A program made the translations under genes and the position numbers. Shown in pieces: positions 19,402-31,900 of a stretch of DNA of 64,000 bases. The DNA comes from Nitzschia sp. DOCU1 (lineage: Eukaryota; Bacillariophyta; Bacillariophyceae; Bacillariales; Bacillariaceae), in NCBI GenBank assembly GCA_951394045.1, contig OX595985.1, positions 930,001-994,000 of the forward strand, written 5' to 3'. Below the pieces are notes generated by a model. That model was not told the DNA's origin. It did not search any database and saw only the letters and a list, made by a program, of their open reading frames with translations. The stretch's first letter is position 1; each line of letters begins with the position of its first letter.

Positions 19402-20740
19402 CTAATTAGTTCCTTTCTCGGCAAACATTTTGAGTCTCTCTCCTGCATAACGACTCGTTTTCTCGCCCAAATGAACCCTAGCCCCAATCTTTTCGTAGAA
19501 GCTCAATCCTGTCGTGTTCCAATCCAGTGCCTGCCAGTACAGGTGTGAGCATCGCATCGCTCTGCAAAGTGCAGCCAGAGTTTTCATGGTTGTTTTACCA
19601 CCTCCCGCTCCACGATGTTTCACTTCGAGGTACAGATCTTCGAGGTAAATAAATCGGCCTTGACCAAAAACATATCCAACAAAAATGAAAGCATATCCAC
19701 AAGTGTATACCGAACCATCTGGGTTCACCTTGTCAATCAAAAGACAGTACCACAAAGGATCGTCAAGAGAGAAGCCGTCTTTCAAATAGTCCTCCGCTGT
19801 CATATCAACGGAATCGGGCTCTTTGACATAGTCTGCCAAACCTTGCACAAGACTGGCGATGGTTCCAAGATCTTCTTGCCTAGCAAGACGCAATCGAAAC
19901 TTGGAACTCGGGTTGCAATTTGTTTTCTCTAGGCAAGCATCGAAAGCAGCATTCACCAAATCTTTTGAAAACCGTCCTTCTACTGGTGCAATATCCTTCA
20001 GCGACGAATCAGAAATGAAGTTTGCCATTGCCTCTTCGTTCATGGAAAGTGTCAGTACTTCGGCATGCATCTCAGGTGTATTTGATCTAGACACGTGCCA
20101 CTCTGGGGTTGTTGTGTGCTGGTGTGCAGCGATCAATCAATAGGCAAGAAAAATGAGCATCCGACTCAGCAGCAATCGTTCCACACTTGCTTGTATTGAT
20201 ACGTACTCTCCAGGTGAGGCGGGCACAATCGAGCTTTAATGCCACATCCGCCAATATTCTTAGCAAACTTTCTTCCATGTCGTCGCTCAAGCCATCACAC
20301 TGAAGTCGATCAACGTATAGAATCCGACCACTCCAGCTGCTGTAGGCCACATAAAAAGAGACGATGCCGATTACTTCTGTATTTTCTTGATTGCGAATGG
20401 ACAAACCAAAATGCCATGGGGTTTTATTCTTGAGATAGTCATTTGCGTTGAATTCTTCGTCATAGCCATCGTCAGCAAGTTGCTGCCAGTCGGTAATGCG
20501 CTCGACTCGGAGGGCACAAAGCTCCGCTAGCCTGGCAGCATTCGCGTTCTTTTCCTGACAAGCGTGATCAATCGCGTTTTCTACTTTTTCTTGGGTAAGA
20601 AGAAACGACATGATGTCTGGCGATGTCGTTGTCGCCTCGAGCTTGCTCGATATGTTGACGAAAGGTGGCTTGTTCCCGGGGCCAACAAGTGCCGATACCA
20701 GAGTTACCCCAAGAAAAAATGGTATGACTTTATACTTCAT
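19402..20740 (-). CDS. Second two-domain GNAT acetyltransferase, with signal peptide
   Basis: Exons 20740-20207 and 20118-19402 (88-nt GTACGT...CCAG intron, phase 0) give 416 residues. The start at 20740 opens a hydrophobic leader (MKYKVIPFFLGVTLVSALVG); an in-frame ATG at 20779 is an alternative. The C-domain is SSAT-like: KFRLRLARQEDLGTIASLVQ, DPLWYCLLID, RFIYLEDLYLEVKHRGAGGG with an intact CoA loop, and QALDWNTTGLSFYEKIGARV. The N-domain (VSFYVAYSSWSGRILYVDRL, KLDCARLTWR) is GNAT-like but lacks the CoA loop. Layout and intron site equal those of the gene at 3941-5157, so the two are paralogues. The leader predicts entry into the ER or plastid, unlike the first copy. The natural substrate is unknown (polyamine or other small amine by family). 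Confidence 0.85.
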
Positions 20741-21466
20741 GATTACCACTGTTGCATCTCTTCGTCTTATGGAAGGCATTCCAAAGTTCCAAACGTCGGG
20801 CAGTGAAGGCTTCAAGTTTCACCGACGACCCTATTGGCACCAAACTTGCTTACGAAGATCCTGGAACAAAGATTTTGTTCCCACGCGGTCGAGCGGGGAT
20901 CAGGGAGGGGTGAGAGGGGATCGGATCGGATGCATGTTTCGCATGGTCTGTGCGTCGTGCCGCAGCTGAAAGACCAAATCGACTACTTTTTGTTTTCCAT
21001 ACCGTATCTTCCAAGAATGGCGAGTGTGCTTTTCCGAAAAATCGATGCGTCACCAGGAGGAAGGGTTCGTCCGTTTCAGGCTTACCCCTTTAGCAGATAT
21101 GGAAGTGCATTTGACTAAAATTGCAACCAGTTCCACATACTTTGGCATAGGGGTGATAGTGACTCTGAAAAAATGAATGCTAACCATTCTTGCCGACAGC
21201 GTGCTGTCGAAAAGTTTTAGCCATTAATAGGATCGCTCTGGGCGCCTCCGACCAACGACGATGGCGAAAGTCTGATAAAGTGCCGATTACGTCGGAGACT
21301 TTCCTTCAAGAATTTTCTGCAGTCCAATCAAGCCGGTTGGGACCCATTGCAGGAGGTTGTAGCACAGCAGAGCTGCTCAGCTTTCCTACGCAGCCCGTGC
21401 CTTTCTCCCTCCATTAAAGAACAGCACCCATCGTTTACTCCTTTAGTACATACCACAATCGGCTCA
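20741..21466. other. Divergent gap between GNAT and LRR genes
   Basis: About 730 bp with no recognisable gene. It is GC-rich near 20880-20930 (GGGGATCAGGGAGGGG and related runs). The rest looks like plain upstream sequence. Confidence 0.35.
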
Positions 21467-22588
21467 ATGGTTCTTTTGGATCGTTTACGACAGAACGACA
21501 AGTACTACACAGAGCTTGTCTTCTACGAAAGCGATTTTGTTCGGACGGATAACTTTCTGGATCTCGTGACTGCTATTTTGCTTAACACGTATGTTCATAC
21601 TGTCCGCTTTCATGAATGTGCCAATCCAGCATGGACGTCCAAGCAAGTCAAGTTGTTATTCTCGGCCATTGCTCGACTGCAGACCCTTCAGTTCATGTCT
21701 ATTGCCCGGACCACGGTCACTCTGCAGTCTCTAGCTGTAATAGTCGAGAAGAGTCCTCAGCTGCAAGAGTTGGACGTATGGGAGTCCAAGCTGGTAGCTT
21801 CCGAAGACGACGTACAACTTTTCGCCAACGCTTTGCACACATCGCACTTGAAAGCCTTGTATCTGAAACGGGTAACCTTTGGGGGTAACTGTAGCTTGGA
21901 TCCATTCTTTTCTGCGTGTCAAGAATCGTTACCAATCTTTAAATTGGATCAAGTGTTCTGGGCCGAAGGGGCGGTGTCCGATGACGCCTTTCGAATTCGA
22001 AAAGAAACCAAACTAGCAGAGCTATCGATCGAAAACGTATCTTTGCATGACGGTCAGCTCTGTTCCATTGCAGAGGGACTCCAGCACAACAACTCTCTCA
22101 AAACATTTACTCTTCGCAACATTGTTATATCCGACAAGGCCGCTGGGGCACTTGCTTGTTGCCTAGCGGTAAATACAACCTTGCGACGACTGTGTCTCAA
22201 CAAGTGTTCTCTTTCCGATGCTGCCGCTACCAGTCTGGCCAAGATGCTCCTTGCCAACTCCACTCTGACTACCTTGGAACTAGCCAATAACGATATTGGT
22301 GACCAGGGAGCCATAGATCTAGCAGACGCTCTGCTACATTCGTGGGTTCAGCAGTTGGAGATTCAGGGGAATCCAAGGATCGGGACTGCTGGCATAGAAG
22401 CACTTTTGCAGCTGGCAGAAGAAAGCGAGACATTAGAGTCCATGAAACTATTCACCATGTCACGCCAATCAAGTACGCTGGAACAACTAGACATCCAGCG
22501 AAAAGTTGATTCCTACATGAACCTGAATGCTCGAATAAAATACCCTGCCCGCACATCGGGGAAGCGGCGCAAGGTATGGTACGAGTAA
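21467..22588 (+). CDS. Leucine-rich repeat protein (RNase-inhibitor-like type)
   Basis: Single exon. I start at MVLLDRLRQNDKYY (373 residues), because the open frame upstream has no ATG. From about residue 60 the sequence is built of 25-30-residue LRRs of the RI/NLRC type: LQELDVWESKL, HNNSLKTFTLRNIVISDKAA, NTTLRRLCLNKCSLSDAAAT, NSTLTTLELANNDIGDQGAI. It ends in a basic tail (SGKRRKVWYE). No F-box, kinase, NB-ARC or membrane segment is present. Such proteins act as binding scaffolds; the partner is unknown. Confidence 0.8.
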   Translation: MVLLDRLRQNDKYYTELVFYESDFVRTDNFLDLVTAILLNTYVHTVRFHECANPAWTSKQVKLLFSAIARLQTLQFMSIARTTVTLQSLAVIVEKSPQLQELDVWESKLVASEDDVQLFANALHTSHLKALYLKRVTFGGNCSLDPFFSACQESLPIFKLDQVFWAEGAVSDDAFRIRKETKLAELSIENVSLHDGQLCSIAEGLQHNNSLKTFTLRNIVISDKAAGALACCLAVNTTLRRLCLNKCSLSDAAATSLAKMLLANSTLTTLELANNDIGDQGAIDLADALLHSWVQQLEIQGNPRIGTAGIEALLQLAEESETLESMKLFTMSRQSSTLEQLDIQRKVDSYMNLNARIKYPARTSGKRRKVWYE

Positions 22589-22979
22589 GGATTGTCACCT
22601 ACCGGTAGTCAGCATGCGCCATGATTCAGAAAAGATACGGACAGTATTTGGCCGCCGGCACTGACTTCCTATTCACCACTCATTGGTCATGATCAAAGAG
22701 ATATCTCTAGCTACCTAGCTAATCATCCTGCTATCACGAAACCGCAGCAGTCTATTTATTAGCCCAAAGGTTTTGCTCATTCATAGTAGCTACCATTCAA
22801 CTCGCTACTAGCTAGCTCGTCGTTTTTAATAGGTCGGAGATCTATATACCAGTAGATAAGTCGGGCGAAAATGCAACGGCCATGGTTGGATTCACGCTTG
22901 TTACATGCATAGTGGCCCAGCAAGAGTAGCCGAGCCTTTTTTGACGACAACCATAAAATCGCCACTCCAAATAATCTCC
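22589..22979. other. Convergent 3' gap between LRR gene and RAE1
   Basis: About 390 bp, AT-rich with repeated short TAGCTAGC-like words near 22708-22812. No gene is seen. Confidence 0.35.
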
Positions 22980-24161
22980 TTAGCGCTTCTTGGCCTTGGG
23001 TCGGATTTCTTCATCAGGAGTAAAGTGCACAAAGATTTCGTTGGGCGTACCAGGCTGATGATGTTGGCTACCCCGACTCCAATCATAGCTCGATGCATAC
23101 GCAAAGAGATTGCCTTGTGCATTAAATGCCGCACAAGGAATCGGTCTTTGAACAGGCGGAAATCCCTTGAGTCGCTGCTTATTGTCCTTATCCCAAAAGT
23201 TGACAACGCCATCGCTCCCCACCGTGGCAAAGGTGCCGTATTGATTCTGAAATGCCAAACAATTGACTGCAAAGGCATTGGCATCTTGTCGATGGCACTT
23301 GAAAGCAAAGTGATCTCGGTTAGGGATTTTCTGAACATATTGTATTCCGACGCGGCCTTCAATACCGCCAACGGCAAAACCAGTTTGATCCGGGAAGCAG
23401 GCTACGCAACGCGATTGGAATTTGAGAGGGGATTCTTTTCGAGCGTATTCTTGAGGCTGTGGGCCTCCTACATTGTACATGACCATGTGTCTACCAGCAG
23501 TGACCACCACCATTAGACTCCCTCGAACATCCAAGTCGTAGACACGTTCGGGCATTTCCAAGACACCGGCCGGATTCGGACTGCGAGTGTCCCAGAATTT
23601 CAACTAGGGGCAGAAAAGGATTTGGACGGAAATTGGTTAGTGGAAATCGCTTGTGGCTGGTAAACAAGGACACGGAGCCAATGACTGTACGTAACATGTA
23701 ACTAGCCACTCATTTTTCAATAAAACTCCACTCACCTTTCGATCCCAGCCTCCACTAACAACTAAACCAGAGGGCAAAAACCGGACTGCCTTGGCCGGTG
23801 CATCATGGACCCCGATTTGTTGAGCCAAGTTGTTTGGCGGAGTTTCTCCCAGTCTCCACATGCGGACAGCCTTATCCGCGCCTACCGAGAAGACGGTACT
23901 GCCATCATTGGAGAAACAACAATCCAAGGCGGGAGAGTTCGCTTCGTGGTTGACCTGCGCCTTTGGATTTGCGCGGACTTGCCCGCCTTGCTCTTGCACT
24001 TCCCAGCATCGAACTCCGGCGTCCCAGTTCGAACTCACTAGAAAGTTGGCTACGGGCGACCAGCGTAGACTGGAAATTCCATCATTGCCTGGGGAAGGGA
24101 CGTTGCAATCATTGGGCGCGATGGAATTGGTACCGGCCGGGGCGGCTCCAAAGCCAGACAT
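22980..24161 (-). CDS. RAE1: mRNA export factor RAE1/Gle2, WD40 propeller
   Basis: Exons 24161-23736 and 23603-22980 (132-nt GTGAGT...CTAG intron, phase 0) give 349 residues. WD repeats are clear: GISSLRWSPVANFLVSSNWD, ALDCCFSNDGSTVFSVGADK, KAVRFLPSGLVVSGGWDRKL continuing KFWDTRS, VNCLAFQNQYGTFATVGSDG, PCAAFNAQGNLFAYASSYDW. The SGGWDRKLKFWDTRS junction across the splice and the late blocks RVGIQYV and HRQD match RAE1/Gle2 well, and the length is that of the family. RAE1 binds Nup98 at the nuclear pore and helps mRNA leave the nucleus; it also acts in mitosis in other eukaryotes. It is convergent with the LRR gene and divergent from the STAND ATPase. Confidence 0.92.
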
Positions 24162-24810
24162 TGGATATCTTTAGTGCTGACTGCAGGTGTTAAACTGTCA
24201 ACTACTGGTACACTTCTAGCAGGCAGCGCCAGGAAAAGTTCAGTGGATCTGTCGCCTAGTGGCCTACACGTTGCATGTAAATGACAAGGTGCTGTGAGAT
24301 TTGACAATGAATGATACGATGCGTTTGGCGATGAGAGGTCGTCCTCGCCATCGTCGATCAAGAGAGGGTCTGCCGCCGGCCTGCGAAGGCTGCAACAGCA
24401 AGACCGGATGCGAGACAGAAGCGACGGTGGACAGAGGGATGGACCTTATCGGAAATGACTAGTTGGACCAACAGTTGTGGCAATCTATGGGTATATGTTC
24501 CTCAAGTGCATACCAGGTAGGGTGTTGATTTACACCAGAAGAAAATGCCCAGAGAACGCGTGATGAAATATATCTTTTCTTTTTCATACAAGCCCTTCAC
24601 TGTTTGTCTCGTAAAAAAGGAGAAAGGAGTGGAGACGAGGGCGCCTTTTCCTACTACAAATAGCGTGCGTAGTCGATAGGTAAATGTTCATTTGACTTCA
24701 CAACATAACCTGCAACTCACAGCCGGAAGCTGGGTGACAATCGGCTGTCGTCCGGACCACCATTGAAATCAAGGCGGGGTCTCGGATTCTCGAATTCATC
24801 TCGCGTGATC
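24162..24810. other. Divergent promoter between RAE1 and the STAND ATPase
   Basis: About 650 bp with no gene. Near 24456-24475 it carries the 15-mer AATGACTAGTTGGAC, which recurs at 28504-28518 downstream of the ATPase gene; the flanking bases are only loosely alike. Confidence 0.35.
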
Positions 24811-27800
24811 ATGAGCACCAGGACCGGCGGTTTATATCAAGATTCTTCTTCAGAAGATCTGAAAGATTTGAGACGAAAGATCGGCCTGAAAGGAGATGGC
24901 AACAACGATGAATCTACACGCGTCTTTGCCCCTCCTAGCAAGGTCTCATTTCGTCGTCGAAGTTCTTTTGGGCTGAACAAACTCCGCTTCTCCAAGCTCG
25001 GTTTGCATGGGCGAACTAGAGAAAAACAGCTGTTGACGGATTGTCTTGAGCAAATTATATCACAACAAGAACAAAAGCCGCCGCAAAAGCAGCTCGTCTT
25101 TGTCTCGGGGGAGTCGGGGGCTGGAAAGACGGCGCTCGTATTGTCCATCAAGGCTCAAGTGACACGACTAGGAGGACTGTTTGCAATTGGAAAATTTGAT
25201 TCACAAAATCAGTCGGATCCTTATGCTGCCGTGGCTTCAACGTGCAAGCAACTAGTGCACCAGATTATCCCTGAAGATGATGAAGCATCCGGCCCTGCTG
25301 CTGGGACTGCATTGAATAGCATGTCCAACGCATTCCGCAATGACCTCATCGACCGGGTGGGGGAGAACGTTCATCTTTTGTGTGATGTCATCCCTGATCT
25401 TAAAAGGCTTGGGTTTGAAGCGAATCGTGATGAGCCCGACCGTGCTGATGATCAGGCTGAAAGTAATAACCATAATAATGGTGATGGAGAGTCTCTGCTC
25501 GAGGCCCAGGCCAAACTTCATTATGCGATCCGACAAATGTTCCGTGCCATTTGTGCTCAGTACGGTCCGGTTGTGGTGGCGCTGGATGATTTACAGTGGT
25601 CCAACCTTGCGACATTGGCATTGATGCATGATCTGTTTACAGACTTGGAGAATACACGTATTATGTTTGTTGGAATTTATCGATCAAACGAGATCGACAA
25701 TGATCACGTTATCGCCAAGACTATTGCGGACCTGAAGAATAACGAACGCTATCGAGATGCATTTGAGTTTACAGAGATCGTAGTTGGCAACGTTAGCGAG
25801 GAGGATATCGACGGGATCATCACCGACCTTCTCTCCGTGGATAGCAGTGCAAGCACTCGTGGACTTGCCAAGCTATGTCTTCGCAGCACGCAAGGGAACG
25901 TTTTTTTCACACTTGCATTTATAAGGACTTTGCGAGAGAAAGGCCTACTTGCATACAATCTTGGTCTTATGGCGTGGACATGGGACAATGCCAAGATTGA
26001 AAATGAAATGGAAATAACAAGCAATGTCATGGAATTGACCAAGAGCAAATTGATAGTCCTTGAGAAAACATATCAGACCATGCTCGTACTGGCTTCGTGT
26101 CTCGGTCACGTTTTTCAGAGAAATCTATTTGAGACTGTATCCCGGGATCTCATTTTGGGCGGCGACGAGAAGGATGACGCTGTCGACACGTTTCTGGCAA
26201 TGGCCATCGCTGAGGGTTATTTGGAAGATAGCTCGGCTGGTGACGGGACGGAGTATCGATGGCTTCACGATAGTTTCCAGGAAGCAGCGCTTGCGCTGAT
26301 GCCAGCCCAAGACCTCATCAAGTTCAAGCACGATGTCGGTCGCAGGTTGCAGAGAGTCTACAGTCATGAGCAGGCCGAACGAAACATCTTCATCATCGCC
26401 GACCTACTTAATGGCTTTGCAATCACAGATCGGAGTCTTTCGGAAGCTGACAAGACGAGCTTGGTCCTTGTGAATTTGGTCGCCTCCAAGAGGGCAGCGG
26501 GGCTTTCTTCTTTTTCTGGCATGTCTAAATTTGCCAAGCTTGGAATTCAGCTGTTGCCCGACGATCACTGGAAAACGCATCGAGAGATTTCATTGGATCT
26601 ATATTCCAGCGCTGCTGAAGGGGATGGATGCCTAGGTCTAGAAGAATCGATGATGGAATATGGCGAAATAGTCATAAAGCAAGACCATCTATCTGTCTTT
26701 GATAAGATGCGTGTGTACAAGGCCTACCTCGGTCTTTGGGGATTGCGAGGTCACGAGCGGGCACGGGCGAAGGCGGCGGTAACTTTGTGCCTGGATATTT
26801 TGAAGCAACTGGGATTTGTGGTACCCAAGTCAGACTTTCGACGAACATTAGCGATGATATATATACTACTGAAACACAAGAAGGGTATTCCTCGAAGGAC
26901 GAAAGAGGAAGTTGCCAATCTTCCACGTCTGACATCCCATCGGCTGCGTGAAATCGATGGAATGTTGACCGAACTCTCTTTGTATGCTTACAAAGCCGGA
27001 GACATGAGCCTCAGTGGGCTCTGCACCGTCAGACAAACCTTGATTACTTTGGAACATGGGTTTCATCCAAACTCGTTTCAAGGCTTTTCGTCACTGGCGC
27101 CATTCTTTATGGTTGCATTCAATGACATGAAGGGCACGGCTGCAATCGCGAAATATGCGCAATGGCTCCATGAACGTGCCGGTGGCGCTATGAAAGTTAA
27201 TGCTTCTTTTTGCCTTATACAGGGATGCTTCTCTACGCCATGGTTCGCACCTTGGCAGGAGTGTAAAAATATCTTATTTTTAGGATACGAAAGCGGAATG
27301 AGAGCAGGGCAAATTCGAGACGCCATTTATGTAAGTTTGGCTCATTTTCTGTCGGATTTTCCTTTCTGGCTTACTCTAACAATTCGTGTCGTTTTGGATT
27401 TGTCAGTGCATTATGGCATATCTCATTTGCATGTTCTACACAGGACAGGGGCTTGAGAAAATGATGGAGGATCTGGAGTTGTACATCGGCCAAGCGGCAC
27501 TGTACTTTCAAAATGGAAATGAGCTTAGTTCTATAACCAAATTGCGAGATTGCATATCGGAACTCGAACTTGGAAGGCGGACTTCGAATCGCCTTGTGGA
27601 AGATCTGGATGGTCAAGACCAGTTTTGCATTGATATTTCTCATGTGTATCAAGGTTCCATTCACTACTTCTTTGGTAATCACGAAAAGGGCGCAGCTTTG
27701 GCGGAAGAGACAGGAATTCTACTCAAGAACTTTCTGTCGCATTTGGTGATCCTTCCACACCTTTATCAGCAGGCCTTTTCTCTTTTCGCAGCGGCCCATA

Positions 27801-28201
27801 AAAGAAGGAAGTACAAGCGCTTGGGGCTCAAGCGCCACGCCATTTTAAAAGGATGGGCGCAAGATGGCTGCATCAATGCCGTCCACTACGTTGCGATTCT
27901 AGACGCGGGGCTAGCTGTTCTCAACGGCGATTCACAATCTAGGGTCGAAGATCTATATCAAAAAGCCATCACAATGGCAGCGCGAGGAGGCTTTGTCCAC
28001 GACACAGCGGTAGCGACGGAGCGACTGGCCAACTACATGCAGCAACGAGGGGAGGCGGTGGAAGCCGGTCGCCGCTATGAGCAGGCGATTCAATATTACG
28101 ACGAATGGGGTTTTACGTGGAAAGCCCATCTGCTACAAGAGGAATGCGCTGAGTTGCTCTCCGCATGGTCCTTTGCTAAAAATGGTTCAAACAGGAACTA
28201 G
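24811..28201 (+). CDS. STAND-class AAA_16 ATPase with TPR-like C-terminus
   Basis: Exons 24811-27330 and 27407-28201 (76-nt GTAAGT...GTCAG intron, phase 0) give 1104 residues. I start at MSTRTGGLYQ, as upstream codons lack ATG. After a basic Ser-rich leader comes the AAA_16 module: LHGRTREKQLLTDCLEQIIS, Walker A GESGAGKT near residue 100, Walker B as VVVALDDLQWSN, and an arm region with TRIMFVGIYRSNEID. Residues after 450 are helical repeats like those of bacterial MalT/STAND regulators and of AAA_16-histidine-kinase hybrids (GRRYEQAIQYYDEWGFTWKA). No kinase, cyclase or DNA-binding domain follows. STAND ATPases act as switchable signal hubs; the signal here is unknown. Confidence 0.8.
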
Positions 28202-28979
28202 TAGTAGGGTTAAAACCTACTTTTTGCCGCAAGACACGGGCTACATTAGTAATTTTGATCAACTAGTTGTCGATAAAGCACCAGCTACGGGGTCATCTGT
28301 AGATATTGTCTTCCGCCATTGTGTTATTGTTGTTTCTCTGAGAGAGTACGTAGCAAGAAGGGTCCGCGGGTACTATATCGATATCAAGGACAACGCAGCG
28401 ACAAGACCCGCCATGGCCGCAACGATAGGCAACGACGCGATGGGATGGGTGATCGCGAGAAGGAGGACGTGAGGAAAGTTTGACGGCCGACAGACGATAA
28501 TAGGGAATGACTAGTTGGACTTCACCAAACATTGGTTTATAGGTATGTACAGTACGGTAGCCAGACACCAGATACGTACATACCAGGATGTCAATGAGCC
28601 TCGATGATGGAGGAGAGAGATCGAGGCGGAGCCCGAAAATCTTCTTACCCCGGTGATGAAAAAGAGGAGAGCAAAAGATCGAGAGGCGGAATTGAACATT
28701 ATTAGTTGAAAGGCAAGGGCGGCGAGACATGATGAAAGCTCTTTTTTCTAGGACTCGTAGAGGTCCATTGGATCAACTATGACTGACGACGTACAAACGA
28801 CTAGTATATTCGACACCTACGACTCAAAAGTGCTTTCGATTTCTGCCGGCAAAAGATCATCAAAAGAAGAGATGATGATGCGAAGCCCCGCCCATCATCA
28901 TAATGACCTCCAAGTTCATTATCACACTCTCTCATCGATTATCATCCCCGTGCACATTTCGACTCGTATCAACTTGAAA
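28202..28979. other. Gap between STAND ATPase and HECT ligase
   Basis: About 780 bp between same-strand genes. The HECT frame is also open with an ATG at 28779, so part of this may be coding. No other gene is seen. It carries the second copy of the 15-mer at 28504-28518. Confidence 0.35.
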
Positions 28980-31900
28980 ATGTTTGCGGAAGAGCTTGGA
29001 GGAAACGCCAACAGGCGAAAGCAAGAAGAAGCTCGGGCCCGACGGCGAAAACTCAAACAAGAGGAAGAGCAGAAAAAGAAGGCCGACGAACGAGCCCGGC
29101 AGCAAAAGGAAGCAGCGGCAGCTGCCGCCCAGGGCAATGGATCTACCGGCAATTCGACACCCATCGTGACTGTGGGGTCATCATCGGTGCCTTCTCCTGC
29201 ATTGTCACCCGCAGCCCCCACCTTGGAGATTCCAGCAACGGCAGAAGCAGGCAAGAACGCTGCTGTCGCCAACGCACTGCAGCAGCGACAACAACGACAA
29301 GCCGCACAGCACTTGCTTCAATCGGCCGTCAAGATTCAATCTTTTTATAGAGCACACCGTTCAAACGTGTCAGTACTTCAAAGCCAGTCGACACTTCTGG
29401 GACAGCGTTTGCAGGATTTGAATACTTTGACGACTCTTCTGAAGCAGCAAGCGCCCGATCGTCCAGATTATGTGCCACCACCGGCAACGGCAACTGCTTT
29501 GTGCCTGCAATTGCTCTTTTTGACTAGATCTTTACCATATCGCTCCAAGCAAGAACGCATGATCAAACTACGCAACAAGTTACAAGATGCAAAGTATGTC
29601 CAGCAAATGATTCGACTAGTGCTCCTGCCGGGAATTTGTTCCCACGACGAGAATAGCAGTCCATTTCTAGTCTGGCAACAAAGCAAGCTAGGCTTGTGGC
29701 GTATCGAATCTCTCATGCGTCTGGTGTTTGTTACGGCTATGTCTTCGGCTATTGATGAATCTACTGTCGCTGTTTGTTTGGACTTTTTGCGGGCCCTGTC
29801 TGGAGCAGGAGACAAACCAGTACCCGCTTCCATTTCTGCTCTTGGCCAAAGTCGACTATGGTCGACGACTCCACCAGCTACTTCGTTGGTAGAAGTGTAC
29901 ACTACAGCGACACGGCTAAAGACGATGCGAATCAGCCCCGTTGCTCTTTTGAGTTCTCCACTGGATTGGATCGGCATACTTCGATTTCACTTGCTGTATC
30001 AAACCGGCGGACCGGATCCCATCCCCAAGGCGGCCGAGCAAGCACGGGAAGCATGCATTCCCACTCCTGACAAGATTCAAGCCGATCATATCTTTCGTGC
30101 AGCCCTTCAGTCGATCCGGGCCCAGACGACTCAGACATTGACAGCCCTGCAGTTACGATTCGTCTCGGATATTTTGACAATTCCATTATTGACGTGGAAG
30201 ATCTCGGACGCCTCGATCCATTTACTACTAGCTCCATCAGAACACTCGGATTCCAATAACAAAAGGCCTTTTTTGGTTGATTTATTGGCAACATTTATTC
30301 AGTTTCATGCGGATAAACTCAGCGGCGGTGAAATTGGATCCATACTATGCAACGATACATCCTTGACGGTTTGCCCGGCCACGCCAACGCAATGTCTTTT
30401 AGCCAATCTACTTCAGATTGGACGCACCACTCCGGCATTGAATGGAGTGCACCCTAGCAAGTTGCATTTTGCCGCGGCGACTACATTTTACCAATTCATT
30501 GCAACCTTGGTCGACGCCGTTCCATTGGCGACATTGACGTCTCGGGAATCGGTGGTGGAGTGGATATCCGATGGCAAGGGTCATCACTCTCCGGTCGTCT
30601 TATCTTCCATTGTCATGGAACAATGCAAGTACTTGTTGGTGGACGGGTTTGTTAGAAAGCTATTGGACTGCGCTATTGACTCGACGGCACTCTCCACGGA
30701 ATCTATTTTGCAACAAAAGAATGACAAGGATTTGAAGCAAGAAGCGGCATTGAGGGAAGCCGGAATGAGTGCGGCATCGTTGGCGGCCAAGGAAGCCCGA
30801 GTCGATCGGAGCAAGGGATTTTGGAACTCGTCGGCTTGGGCGAAACGTCTCAAAGGCGGAGTCTCCAAATTGTTGACCAACAACAATAATGGCAACGCTA
30901 ATGGAGTTGCAAAGCAGAAAGGAGATGGCGGGTTGATTGATGCTAGTTCCGTGTCGCGGCAATTGGCAAAGGGGGAAGGCAAAACTATGGACCGTCCCCC
31001 AGAGCTTTCATCGTCCTCGCCCTCCAAAGCTACCCGCGTTGGATACACGCCAGCGTTGCTCAAGGCGCTCTGCCGTCTCTATGGAATCGTTCTAGCACGA
31101 TGGGGCGGCAGGGGTGGGACCAATGTTATTCGGAATAGTGGGCCGTTAGTTCGCAAGGACAGTAAGGGTGCAAAACAAGAAATTGCGATGACGTCGGCGG
31201 ATCCATGCACGCAGACGCTGTTGAATAACTTTATTTTCTCAACAAGCATCATTGAAACATCGTGGGCCTTGATCCAGTCCGATCCTCAAGTCATTGCTGA
31301 TGTGTATTGTATCATTGATCCCAGCAAAGGTCGCGCCCCTGTACGATCATTTTCGATCCAGCCCTACTATGGCAAAGATTCCCGGCACTTGGCCAACAGC
31401 GATGGTGCCGCCTTGCTCTTTATCTTTGTATCCGCCTTGTCGCACATTTTGATTGTCACAGATGATACAGAAATCCATGAAATGGGCAAGCCGTTACCGC
31501 TACATCAACTCCGTCGCTGCATTCAAACTTTGAAACAGCTGCTATATCGCGCTTGTTGCGTCGATGATGCCTCGTTATCGGTCGAGGAAGAGGCATCGGC
31601 CACGACGACCAATTTCGACACTAACTACTTTGGTCTAGCTTTGATCAAATCCGCCTCCAAGACAATGACCGACTTGTATGATCGTTCGAGTCGTCGCCCC
31701 CTGGCCGTTCCCAAGCTTTGGTTGATCGACGATCTGTTGGAGAAAGAAATCCGACGCTGCAAGAGCAGGGATGATTATGTTAACTTGCTATCGACGCCTG
31801 TCCTTCGCGTGTGTCCCTTTTTGGTATCTTTCAAGCGTCGACTCAAGTTATTCGAAAGGATTGTGACAACAGATCGAGTTGCTATTCAAGGTGAAAATAG

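Noticed and set aside
22901..23516. 203-codon plus frame opposite RAE1 exon 2
   Set aside because: Antisense shadow of a well-supported WD40 coding exon.
24456..28518. Shared 15-mer on both sides of the STAND gene as an element boundary
   Set aside because: The surrounding bases align poorly, so it does not support a mobile unit.
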